NCBI RefSeq assembly: GCF_000024265.1
Contig: NC_013204.1
Coordinates: forward strand, 3,523,001 to 3,587,000
DNA length: 64,000 bases
Direction of reading: 5' to 3'
Origin: Eggerthella lenta DSM 2243
GTDB lineage: Bacteria; Actinomycetota; Coriobacteriia; Coriobacteriales; Eggerthellaceae
Part shown: in pieces, positions 57,294 to 64,000 of the stretch
Numbering within the stretch: the first letter of the stretch is position 1
Layout: every line of letters begins with the position of its first letter
Notes under the pieces: generated by a model
The model's input: only the letters and a program-made list of their open reading frames with translations
The model's database searches: none
Told to the model about the DNA's origin: nothing
Program-made: the position numbers and the translations under genes

Positions 57294-59152
57294 ACCGAAT
57301 CCTCGACGCGGCCCTCGTTCTTCTCGTCGTACATGGCCCGATCGGCCGCGTCGAACAGCTCCTGATAGGTAGCGCCATCCTGAGGATAGCGCGCCACCCC
57401 GACGCTCAAAGCGATGGGCACCCCCAACGAGCGCGAGGCTTCTGCGATCAACGAACTCAGAGCCTCGCGCTTCGCTTCGATAACCGCATCGTCGTTTGCG
57501 CCCACGAGGAACGCCACGAACTCGTCGCCGCCGACGCGCCCCACCGGATCACGATGACGGAACACGTCGAGCAACGAACGCGCCACCTCTTCCAGAACCC
57601 GGTCGCCCATGCTGTGACCGTATTCGTCGTTGACCTGCTTGAATCGATCCATGTCGATCACGAACAGCAAGCCCCTGCCCGTCTCGGGCAGCAATGCCGC
57701 CATCTTCTCCTGGAACGCCATCTTGTTGAACGTCTTCGTCAGCCCGTCCATTTGCGACTTGCGCGTGAGCAGCTCTTCGGTTTCGCGCTGTTTCGTGATG
57801 TCGACGATCTTTCCCACGGCCATGTACGGCTGGGAACCTTCGTACAGATACCGGCACGTGAACGAGAACCAACGATATTCGCCCGACAACACGCGTGCGC
57901 GACAGGTGATGGTGCGCAGCTCGTTCGGCGGCGCAGGGTTTTCGAACGCCATCCGGACACGCTTGTAATCATCTTCCAGGAAATCGATGAGAGGAATGCC
58001 TTTGGCCAGGTAGCCTTCGGCTGAAAGGGAGCTGAGGGAGAACATCCCGCGCGCATTCGGCGTCAGCTCAAGCGTGTCGCGCGGATAAGAATACTCGAAC
58101 AGCACCGTGTCGGAAAATTCAGCGAGGACCTCGTAACGCTCCGCACTGCGACGCGCCCTTTTGCGGATGCGGCCAACCACCAGCGCCACGGCAAGGCATG
58201 CCGCCGCGCTGATGACGATAAGCAGCGCAGCCGTGTACACCGTCAAACGCAGAATGCTCTCCGAATGCTCGACCAACGAACTTTCCTGCGTGAAGTTCAC
58301 GATAGTCCAATCGTTCACATCGAGGCGAATAGACGTGAGAAAGGTCATGTAGCCGTTCTGCTTGCCCAACATGACCGTTGCCACATCTCGCTCGTTCTCG
58401 ATGCTGGCACGTACATCGGCGATCTGATCGGAAGACACGCCCCTTCCCTCAAGCACCTGGTACAGGGTGGATCCCTCATAACCTTCGAATTCCTTCGACA
58501 CGGGAACGACGGTTCCGTCCTCTTTGATCAGCAGCGTGCCGAGCAGCGTAACCTGCGAGCTCGCCTGGCTCGTATCCAGAAGCTTCTCCGCTTTCACGAT
58601 GCTGCGCAGCACGCCGACCACGCGCCCGTCGCGATTGACGGGCTTGGCTATGCTGAAGTAGTAGCCGTTCAGGCGGTTCGACTTGCGCACGTCGGACACC
58701 ACCGTCTCGCCTGCGTACAGATGCCGAAGCGTTTCCTCGTCTCGCTCGTTGCGATTGCTCGCAACGCCCTGCTCCAGCTCCTCGATTGGAGTATAGGTAA
58801 CCTGGAACGACCCCTGCTGGTTCCATTCCTCCAGATACGCAGCGAACGTCGAGCCGGAAGGATCGATGTCCGGGGACTCGGCCAACACGCACATGGTGGA
58901 GATGACGGAGCTCACCTCGCTGATGAACGACTCGACTTCCACCTTTTGCGCAGCCGTGTAGTCGTCCATGCTGACGCTGGCTAAATCGTAGAATTCGTCG
59001 CTGAGCTCGTTGGAGTAGACGCGGAAGATCGCGAACATCACGAGGCAAACCGCGATGATGGAGACGATCACCCCTATCACGGTGCGCAAAGAGCTGGCAG
59101 GGCCGACGCCCTTGTTCTCTTTCGCATGTTCGTGATTGTGTACGTCGCTCAT
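57290..59152 (-). CDS. Diguanylate cyclase with dCache-like sensor and PAS domain
   Basis: 620 residues. One transmembrane helix (about 25-45), an extracytoplasmic sensor of about 240 residues (dCache-like), and a second helix (about 300-325) lead to a PAS domain (about 340-460) and a GGDEF domain with the intact active site RVGGDEFVAFLVG. It makes cyclic di-GMP in response to an external signal. No inhibitory RXXD site is evident before the motif. The 3' end overlaps galE by 4 bp in a tail-to-tail arrangement. Confidence 0.9.
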   Translation of the reverse strand: MSDVHNHEHAKENKGVGPASSLRTVIGVIVSIIAVCLVMFAIFRVYSNELSDEFYDLASVSMDDYTAAQKVEVESFISEVSSVISTMCVLAESPDIDPSGSTFAAYLEEWNQQGSFQVTYTPIEELEQGVASNRNERDEETLRHLYAGETVVSDVRKSNRLNGYYFSIAKPVNRDGRVVGVLRSIVKAEKLLDTSQASSQVTLLGTLLIKEDGTVVPVSKEFEGYEGSTLYQVLEGRGVSSDQIADVRASIENERDVATVMLGKQNGYMTFLTSIRLDVNDWTIVNFTQESSLVEHSESILRLTVYTAALLIVISAAACLAVALVVGRIRKRARRSAERYEVLAEFSDTVLFEYSYPRDTLELTPNARGMFSLSSLSAEGYLAKGIPLIDFLEDDYKRVRMAFENPAPPNELRTITCRARVLSGEYRWFSFTCRYLYEGSQPYMAVGKIVDITKQRETEELLTRKSQMDGLTKTFNKMAFQEKMAALLPETGRGLLFVIDMDRFKQVNDEYGHSMGDRVLEEVARSLLDVFRHRDPVGRVGGDEFVAFLVGANDDAVIEAKREALSSLIAEASRSLGVPIALSVGVARYPQDGATYQELFDAADRAMYDEKNEGRVEDSV

Positions 59153-59261
59153 GTCTTTGCGAGCCCCATCCGTCTTTGCAACCGGTGATCACCAGTATCC
59201 CGCAGAGGGTACGAAAACTCAACAGGAGAGCCGAAGCTCAACCTACCGGTTGAGGAGCCGA

Positions 59262-59297
59262 TTAAAAAGCGGCATCGATCGAAGCCGATGCCGCTTG
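59262..59297 (-). terminator. Rho-independent terminator of the LCP gene
   Basis: Stem AAGCGGCATCG/CGATGCCGCTT with a short loop; on the minus strand it ends in five T residues. Confidence 0.88.
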
Positions 59298-59327
59298 CGC
59301 AGTTCGAGAATCCCAACGAGACGCCGG

Positions 59328-60923
59328 CTAAGCAGCGGATGCCGTCCCGTCGTAGGCGCCCGGATCGGTATAGCCGGGGTCGTATCCGCCTGCACCGTCG
59401 GTACCGCCCGCACCGCCAGCAATAGTTCCATTGTCGTACCCGCCGGTTCCACCCGCTCCGCCGGTGTTGTCAACGTAACCGTTGTCAACGTAACCGTTAT
59501 CAACATAGCCGCCGTTGTTAGCCCCTCCGGTTCCCGATGCATCGGTGTAGCCCGGATCGTAATAATTGGTGTTTCCTGCGCCGTTGCCGGCGCCCGAACC
59601 AGTGCTGCCGTAACCGTTGCCGTACGTGCTGGCACCGCCTGTGGTGTCGCCCGGATCAACGTATCCTGACGAGACAACCGAGCTCGGATCCTCTCCAGCC
59701 TCAACCAGCTTCATCATCTCCTTCGTCGCCACGGGATCGTTGATGACGTACGATACGTCGCCGATCATCGCCGTGGTAGAAGGAACCATCGCAGAGTAGA
59801 TGGTAAGATCGCCGTCATCTTGGAACTGCTGGGCCAACGCGGCGATATCGCCCACCGCAAGATCCGTGGTCACGCAGTTGGCCGCTGCTTGAACCGCACC
59901 CAAAAGCTCGGCGGTGTTCAGTGCCAGCACCTTGTTGACGATGGCCATGATCAGCTTGCGCTGGTTCGCCGTGCGCGTGAAGTCTCCGTCGGGATACGCG
60001 CGGCTGCGCGCGAACACCAGCGCTTGGTTGCCGTCGAGGTGCTGCTCGCCTTCCTCGATGATGACGCGCGGCCACTCGGGATGAGCCGTGGTACCGTCTG
60101 CGTCGGGATCATCGACGCGCTCGGTCACTTCGACGTCCACGCCGCCAACTGCGTCGACCAATTCCTTCAACTTGCCGAAGTTCACTTCCGCGTAGTGCGA
60201 TATCTCGATGCCCAGCAGCTGATTCGCTTCGCGGATGGTTCCGGCAGCGCCGCCGTAAGCGTAAGCGGCGTTGAACTTGTTCGTCCCGTAGCCGTCGATG
60301 TCGATCTTCGTATCGCGGGGGATGGATACCATCGTGGCCTGGTTCTTTGCAGGATCGATGCGCACCACGATGTTCGTGTCGGAACGATGCATGTCCTCGG
60401 TGCTGTCCTCGGCCTCGTCGGTGCCGATGAGGATCATGTAGAAGGGCTCGGTGAAGGTCATGTCCTTTTCAGGCTTGAGCGCATCGTTGATGGCCATGAT
60501 CTCTTCGTCAGACTTGTTTCCCTTGATCAGCTTCTCGTTGACGGAGTTCTTCCACAAGGCGAACGCCGAACCGCCCCCCACGGCCACCACGAGAATCGCG
60601 ATGATCACGCCGAGGGCTATCTTCTTGCCGCGCCCGGCTTTCTTGCGGGCTGCCGAGTAGCTTGGATTGTTGCGCGAATATTGACTTGCCGCAGTCTGCC
60701 GGGCGTACGCGCCGTTCGCGCCGGAACCTTGGCTGCCGGGCGTGTAGGCCGCACGGTACGAAGAGCCATCGCCATACGCATCGCGGGAGAAAGCGCTTGC
60801 CTGGCTGTACGGGGCGATGCGACCCGACTGCGCGGCCTTGGCCGACCGCACGGCGCGAGCAGACTGAGGAGCCCGCGATGAGCGCGCTTCTTTACGGTTC
60901 GTTCGAGAGTTTCTTGACGCCAT
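59328..60923 (-). CDS. LytR-CpsA-Psr family cell-wall ligase with Gly/Asn/Tyr repeat tail
   Basis: 531 residues from the ATG at 60923 with GAGGAG upstream. A basic cytoplasmic part (1-95) and one helix (IALGVIIAILVVAVGGGSAFAL) precede the LCP domain (about 150-345: MILIGTDEAE, HRSDTNIVVRIDP, MVSIPRDTKIDI, ALVFARSRAYPDGDFTRTANQR). LCP enzymes transfer polyprenyl-linked glycans to peptidoglycan. The last 120 residues are Gly/Asn/Tyr/Asp-rich with three tandem NGYVD units and are probably disordered outside the cell. Confidence 0.9.
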   Translation of the reverse strand: MASRNSRTNRKEARSSRAPQSARAVRSAKAAQSGRIAPYSQASAFSRDAYGDGSSYRAAYTPGSQGSGANGAYARQTAASQYSRNNPSYSAARKKAGRGKKIALGVIIAILVVAVGGGSAFALWKNSVNEKLIKGNKSDEEIMAINDALKPEKDMTFTEPFYMILIGTDEAEDSTEDMHRSDTNIVVRIDPAKNQATMVSIPRDTKIDIDGYGTNKFNAAYAYGGAAGTIREANQLLGIEISHYAEVNFGKLKELVDAVGGVDVEVTERVDDPDADGTTAHPEWPRVIIEEGEQHLDGNQALVFARSRAYPDGDFTRTANQRKLIMAIVNKVLALNTAELLGAVQAAANCVTTDLAVGDIAALAQQFQDDGDLTIYSAMVPSTTAMIGDVSYVINDPVATKEMMKLVEAGEDPSSVVSSGYVDPGDTTGGASTYGNGYGSTGSGAGNGAGNTNYYDPGYTDASGTGGANNGGYVDNGYVDNGYVDNTGGAGGTGGYDNGTIAGGAGGTDGAGGYDPGYTDPGAYDGTASAA

Positions 60924-61247
60924 ATGGTCTCCTCATCGACTCCGAACACGTCTGCCAAAGCAGGCACCGTACGTCGCGTACCCCTCGCGACACAGCGCTT
61001 CGATTGTCGAAGCCTTCATTTTCTCATACCTACGAGAACCCGCTTTCGCCGGCGATTACACCATTTCCGCAACATAACCCGAGGTCGACGCGCATAGATT
61101 CTCACGTATGGCAAACATTGTAGCATCGTTGACCTACCATCATAAAATAGGCATGGGCTGGGTACAAACCGCACATTTTCTAAAAATGAACCGAAACGTA
61201 TTCATGCGGTTACAGCCTTCTGCTCGCACGCCGGTACTCTAGTGGAC
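60924..61247. other. Promoter region between the LCP and XRE genes
   Basis: About 320 bases between divergent genes, AT-richer in its second half (61120-61210). It presumably holds both promoters. No small gene is evident. Confidence 0.4.
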
Positions 61248-61589
61248 ATGCAAGCCGAGCACGAACATAGTCCGCTGAATGATGACGAGCCTGATCAGAG
61301 CAGGTTCTCTCCCGTGCTTGGCGAGAACGTCAGACGCATGCGCTCGTACAGCAACATCACGAAAACGCGCCTCGCGCTCATGGTGAGCATAGGTCGCCCG
61401 CTGCTCAATAGGATAGAGGACGGCACGGCGGACGTACGGCTATCCGTCGTCACGAAACTGGCGGATTCCCTTGCCACGACACCGAGCTTCCTGCTGGCGA
61501 AGCACAGCGATGAGGACATCCGCCACGAAATCGCCCATCGGAAAGCAAGCTCCCCCGTCGCTGCGGTGCGACACGCGCGCTTTTACTAA
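61248..61589 (+). CDS. XRE-family helix-turn-helix regulator
   Basis: 113 residues from the ATG at 61248; an in-frame GTG at 61242 is an alternative. The HTH_3-type domain covers about 24-85 (GENVRRMRSYSNITKTRLALMV, GRPLLNRIEDGTADVRLSVVTKLADSLATTPSFLL). There is no ribosome site; a TACTCT box lies close upstream, so the message may be leaderless. Targets are unknown. The end overlaps the VanZ gene by 4 bp tail to tail. Confidence 0.8.
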   Translation: MQAEHEHSPLNDDEPDQSRFSPVLGENVRRMRSYSNITKTRLALMVSIGRPLLNRIEDGTADVRLSVVTKLADSLATTPSFLLAKHSDEDIRHEIAHRKASSPVAAVRHARFY

Positions 61590-62065
61590 GAGCGGGCATC
61601 TCTTTTTCGCAGCACCGCGTACGCGATCCCGGAACCCAGCGCGCTGCCCGCAGTATCCACCATCCAATCCACCGGGTCGCACATGCGCTCGGGCACGAAC
61701 AGTTGATGAACCTCGTCGCTCACCCCGTACAAGCTGGCACAGGCGATGGCGATGAGGCACGCACGACGCAGCGGCATGTGGCAGCGCAGCGCGTTGGCCA
61801 GAAGCGCGCCGAACATCGTGTACTCGCAGAAGTGCGCGATGGACGACAGCGCGTCCACCCCAGGCCCCAGCAGCTGCTCCTGCACGGCCTGCATTGCCCG
61901 GTAGATGCTGGAGAAGATGCCGAGCCCCGTGTTGAGACCCGTGCCGGTGTTCGAAGACATGAAGAAGATGAGGAACGCCCACGCCGCCACGAGAGCCCAG
62001 CTGACGATGACGAACCGTTTCGACGGGCGGGGCTGATTGGAGAGGGTCGACGGCTGATGCTCCAT
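61586..62065 (-). CDS. VanZ-like membrane protein
   Basis: 159 residues with four hydrophobic segments and the VanZ pattern: FLIFFMSSNTGTG early, SIAHFCEYTMFGALLANAL in the middle, and YGVSDEVHQLFVPERMCDPVDWMVDTAGSALG near the end. VanZ proteins are membrane proteins linked to glycopeptide tolerance in some hosts, with unknown activity in general. It follows the HAD gene by 12 bp on the same strand. Confidence 0.87.
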   Translation of the reverse strand: MEHQPSTLSNQPRPSKRFVIVSWALVAAWAFLIFFMSSNTGTGLNTGLGIFSSIYRAMQAVQEQLLGPGVDALSSIAHFCEYTMFGALLANALRCHMPLRRACLIAIACASLYGVSDEVHQLFVPERMCDPVDWMVDTAGSALGSGIAYAVLRKRDARS

Positions 62066-62077
62066 AATGCCCGCCGC

Positions 62078-62734
62078 CTAGCGCTCGACCGCGAACTGCA
62101 GCAGTTCGCGCGCGTCTTCGATAACGACGTCCGCGCCCGCCTTACGCAAGGCGTCGGCGTGGTGATAGCCCCACGACACGCCGATGGCGAACGCGCCGGC
62201 GTTGCGCGACACCAGGACGTCCCCCGGCGAATCGCCCACGTACGCCGTGCGGGCTGGTGCGGACCCCAGCTCGTCGATGCAGCGCAGCAGCCCCGTGGGG
62301 TCGGGCTTGCGCGGAATCTCGTCGCATTCGCCATACTGCACCGGGAACAAGCCGGGAAGATAGGCGTCGATCACGTCATGCACGCCCTGGTCGAACTTGT
62401 TGGACAGAACGCCCAGGCCGATGCCGCGCTGGGCGAGGGCAGCCAGCGTCTCTTCCATATGCGGGTAGGGCTTCGTCAGCTTGTTCCCGATGACGGGATA
62501 GAGCTCCATCCAGCGGCGCATGGCGGCCTCGGCCTGCTCGGGCGAAGCATCGGCGGGCACGGCCTGGTACATGAGCGCGCGGGCTCCGTTGCCCACGAAG
62601 CTGTGGATCTCGTCGGCCGTGCGGCTGGGGAAGCCCTGCTCGTTCAAGGCGGCGTTCGTCAGAACCACCAGGTCGGGCAGCGTATCGAGAAGCGTGCCGT
62701 CAAGGTCGAACACAAAGGTATCGAAACGAGCCAT
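62078..62734 (-). CDS. HAD-family phosphatase (phosphoglycolate phosphatase-like)
   Basis: 218 residues from the ATG at 62734 with GAGGAG upstream. HAD motif I is FDLDGTLLDTLPDL (nucleophile Asp and acid/base Asp), motif II is LGVLSNK, motif III the Lys in IPRKPDP, and motif IV YVGDSPGD. The helical cap follows motif I, as in Gph/PGP-type enzymes. It dephosphorylates small phosphorylated metabolites; the substrate cannot be fixed from sequence. Confidence 0.9.
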   Translation of the reverse strand: MARFDTFVFDLDGTLLDTLPDLVVLTNAALNEQGFPSRTADEIHSFVGNGARALMYQAVPADASPEQAEAAMRRWMELYPVIGNKLTKPYPHMEETLAALAQRGIGLGVLSNKFDQGVHDVIDAYLPGLFPVQYGECDEIPRKPDPTGLLRCIDELGSAPARTAYVGDSPGDVLVSRNAGAFAIGVSWGYHHADALRKAGADVVIEDARELLQFAVER

Positions 62735-62753
62735 GTCAATCTCCTCGCTAAAT

Positions 62754-62778
62754 GAAAAATCCAAGCCGAAGCTTGGAT
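62754..62778 (-). terminator. Terminator of tRNA-Gly
   Basis: Stem ATCCAAGC/GCTTGGAT around a CGAA tetraloop; on the minus strand it is followed by five T residues. Confidence 0.9.
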
Positions 62779-62791
62779 CGTAGGTTCATGG

Positions 62792-62863
62792 AGCGGGTGA
62801 CGGGACTCGAACCCGCGAATACAAGCTTGGGAAGCTTGGGCCTTACCACTTGGCGACACCCGC
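62792..62863 (-). tRNA. tRNA-Gly (anticodon CCC)
   Basis: 72 bases without an encoded CCA. The acceptor GCGGGTG pairs with CACCCGC and the anticodon stem CAAGC/GCTTG carries loop TTCCCAA. The T arm CGCGGG-TTCGAGT-CCCGTC-type is intact. The anticodon CCC reads GGG codons. Confidence 0.93.
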
Positions 62864-63209
62864 ATGATTGAGGATTATAGCGCAAGATGCGCGAAGTGAG
62901 AAACAGTAACGAAAATTCGCGCACTGACCACGAATACCGATGACGCGGCGAACAGAGCGAGCACGACGCGCTGTTGCCGCCTCCACGCATCCTGCCAGCC
63001 CGTCGCAGCGATGCCAGCTGTTTTCCGAAAACCTATAAGAAGACACGGGCTTCGTGTTTCTAGCCGAAGCAACTTTCACCGCTCTCGCCTTGTCCAGCGA
63101 GCCGCCCCAATCCCTCTCCGACCGCTTACGAGCATCATCGCTGGAGACGAACCTGTCGAACGCAAAGACGCCTGAGCAACACCAAGCTACGTTAAGAGAT
63201 GTTGCAAAA
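62864..63209. other. Gap before the second AbiE locus
   Basis: About 345 bases with no credible gene on either strand. It presumably holds the tRNA-Gly promoter on the minus strand. Confidence 0.4.
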
Positions 63210-63229
63210 GTATCGTATTTCGATACAAT
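63202..63229 (+). promoter_or_regulatory. Promoter and operator of the second AbiE locus
   Basis: -35 TTGCAA (63202-63207), a 16-bp spacer, -10 TACAAT (63224-63229), then six bases to the ATG at 63236. An inverted repeat GTATCG-TATTT-CGATAC (63210-63226) fills the spacer. This suggests a leaderless message and autorepression by the antitoxin. Confidence 0.75.
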
Positions 63230-63235
63230 TGAAAC

Positions 63236-63862
63236 ATGAACAAGAACCGCCACACCTCTGCGATAGAAGAGCTCTCGGCTTCGGAAGGCGTTTTCACCAC
63301 AGCGCAGGCCGAGCGTCTCGGCATCCCCCGCAATGCGATCGCCAAAGCATGCGAGGCGGGGAGGCTCGTGCGCGTCGCCCATGGGGCGTATCGGATGGCC
63401 GGGGTGCCGGCATCGCAGCTCGACGACCTGGCGGCCCTCTGGAAGCTCACCGATCCCGCGAAGATGACGCACGAGCGGATGCAGGCTGGCGAATGGGACG
63501 GCGTCACCGTTGCGGGAAGCACGGCCGCATCGATTCTCGGCATCGGGGACTTCTACCTCTCCCCCTACCGTATCCTCGCCCCGAGGCGCATCAACTCCCG
63601 CAACGCCGAGGCAAGGTTCGGCATACGCGGCGTACCCCGTGACGACGTGTCCTTCATCGAAGGCATACCCGTGACGGGAGCCGAGCGAACCCTCGTAGAC
63701 CTTGTCCTGGACGGCGAGGAGCCGTCGCTTGTGCAAGACGCGTTTGCCGACGCTCGGGCGAAGGGGCTCGATACGGAAAAGCTCGAGCGTCTTGCGGCGG
63801 AAGCGAAGGCCTCCGCCAGGGAGAGAAAGACGATGGAGCGGCTCTTCGGAGGGGAGGCATGA
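63236..63862 (+). CDS. abiEi: AbiEi-family antitoxin
   Basis: 208 residues. The N-terminal winged helix (GVFTTAQAERLGIPRNAIAKACEAGRLVRVAHGAYRM) is of the AbiEi type. The following region (WDGVTVAGSTAASILGIGDFYLSPYRI, GIPVTGAERTLVDLVLDGEEPSLVQDAFADARAKGLD) matches the AbiEi C-terminal antitoxin domain. It belongs to a different subfamily from the protein at 27724-28314, which has little similarity outside the winged helix. It overlaps the next gene by 4 bp (ATGA). Confidence 0.85.
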   Translation: MNKNRHTSAIEELSASEGVFTTAQAERLGIPRNAIAKACEAGRLVRVAHGAYRMAGVPASQLDDLAALWKLTDPAKMTHERMQAGEWDGVTVAGSTAASILGIGDFYLSPYRILAPRRINSRNAEARFGIRGVPRDDVSFIEGIPVTGAERTLVDLVLDGEEPSLVQDAFADARAKGLDTEKLERLAAEAKASARERKTMERLFGGEA

Positions 63863-64000
63863 TGGTGTGCAAGACCCCGGCAGCTCTGGAAATGGCTATA
63901 AAGGCCGCGGCCAAGGCTTCTCCCCTCGAAACCGGCAGAGCCGTTTCCGGCTTCTACTTCCACAGGCTCTTATGTCGCGTGTTCAGCAAGCCTGACTCCC
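63859..64000 (+). CDS. abiEii: 5' end of an AbiEii-type toxin gene (cut by the window end)
   Basis: The first 47 codons are visible, from the ATG at 63859 with GGGGAGG upstream. The visible part (ALEMAIKAAAKASPLETGR, AVSGFYFHRLLCRVFS) is the N-terminal helix region seen at the start of many AbiEii nucleotidyltransferases, before the GG...L core. Identity rests on this and on the antitoxin gene that overlaps it. Confidence 0.7.
   Translation, partial: MMVCKTPAALEMAIKAAAKASPLETGRAVSGFYFHRLLCRVFSKPDS

Noticed and set aside
62843-63736. 297-residue minus-strand frame over tRNA-Gly and the second abiEi
   Set aside because: It runs through a tRNA gene and opposite a recognisable antitoxin; no domain is seen.

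Overview
The window is high-GC chromosomal DNA from an actinobacterium. It probably comes from an anaerobic Coriobacteriia of the Eggerthella type. This is inferred from gene content, not from a database match. The supporting features are an actinobacterial fhaA-fhaB-pstP-rodA/pbpA-pknB operon, an HspR-type dnaK-grpE-dnaJ-hspR-clpB operon, a Tat-exported molybdopterin oxidoreductase with TorD chaperones, HypE next to NikR, and a LuxR regulator with a long membrane receptor half. No phage, insertion sequence, rRNA or CRISPR array was found.

Layout. 0-5.5 kb: the tail of an unknown gene, a UvrD-like helicase broken by a frameshift, a nuclease-like protein, a paired inverted-repeat element, and a stand-alone torD operon. 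5.6-8.1 kb: an exported protein and the membrane LuxR regulator. 8.1-9.0 kb: a gene-free stretch with a second paired inverted-repeat element and tandem repeats. 9.0-16.8 kb: the Ser/Thr kinase and cell-wall operon, then tRNA-Arg. 17-21.4 kb: a LytS-like kinase with a TauE permease, a glycosyltransferase and a QueT transporter. 21.9-26.6 kb: a DMSO-reductase-family operon. 26.8-28.3 kb: an AbiE toxin-antitoxin pair. 28.4-34.4 kb: a two-component system with a heme-type sensor, RsgA, TrkH and small membrane proteins. 34.6-38.6 kb: a cytosine-type permease, a HEPN/MNT toxin-antitoxin pair, a nitrilase-family amidase and a probable type I toxin-antitoxin locus. 38.7-43.5 kb: a divergent hyuA/DUF917 and DUF1177/aminopeptidase cluster. 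43.7-50.6 kb: the heat-shock operon. 50.8-53.7 kb: a ferredoxin, HypE and NikR. 53.8-60.9 kb: phosphohexomutase, GalE, a diguanylate cyclase and an LCP ligase. 61.2-64 kb: an XRE regulator, VanZ, a HAD phosphatase, tRNA-Gly and a second AbiE pair cut by the window end.

Main points. (1) Six exact copies of the ParB-binding sequence parS, plus one single-mismatch and one two-mismatch copy, lie between genes from 36.0 to 56.0 kb. This stretch is probably the chromosome's centromere and close to oriC. The pknB operon fits this, because it sits near oriC in mycobacteria. (2) Two of the parS sites lie in 64-bp direct repeats that bracket the HEPN/MNT toxin-antitoxin cassette. (3) Two gene-free regions each hold a 24-32 bp motif in inverted pairs with a nearly constant spacing of 111-112 bp. 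They look like REPIN- or MITE-type elements. (4) A 41-residue hydrophobic toxin-like peptide is followed by a convergent promoter and terminator that define an antisense RNA of about 100 nt. (5) All three protein toxin-antitoxin operons have a -10 box exactly six bases before the ATG, with palindromes over the promoter, which suggests leaderless, autorepressed transcripts.
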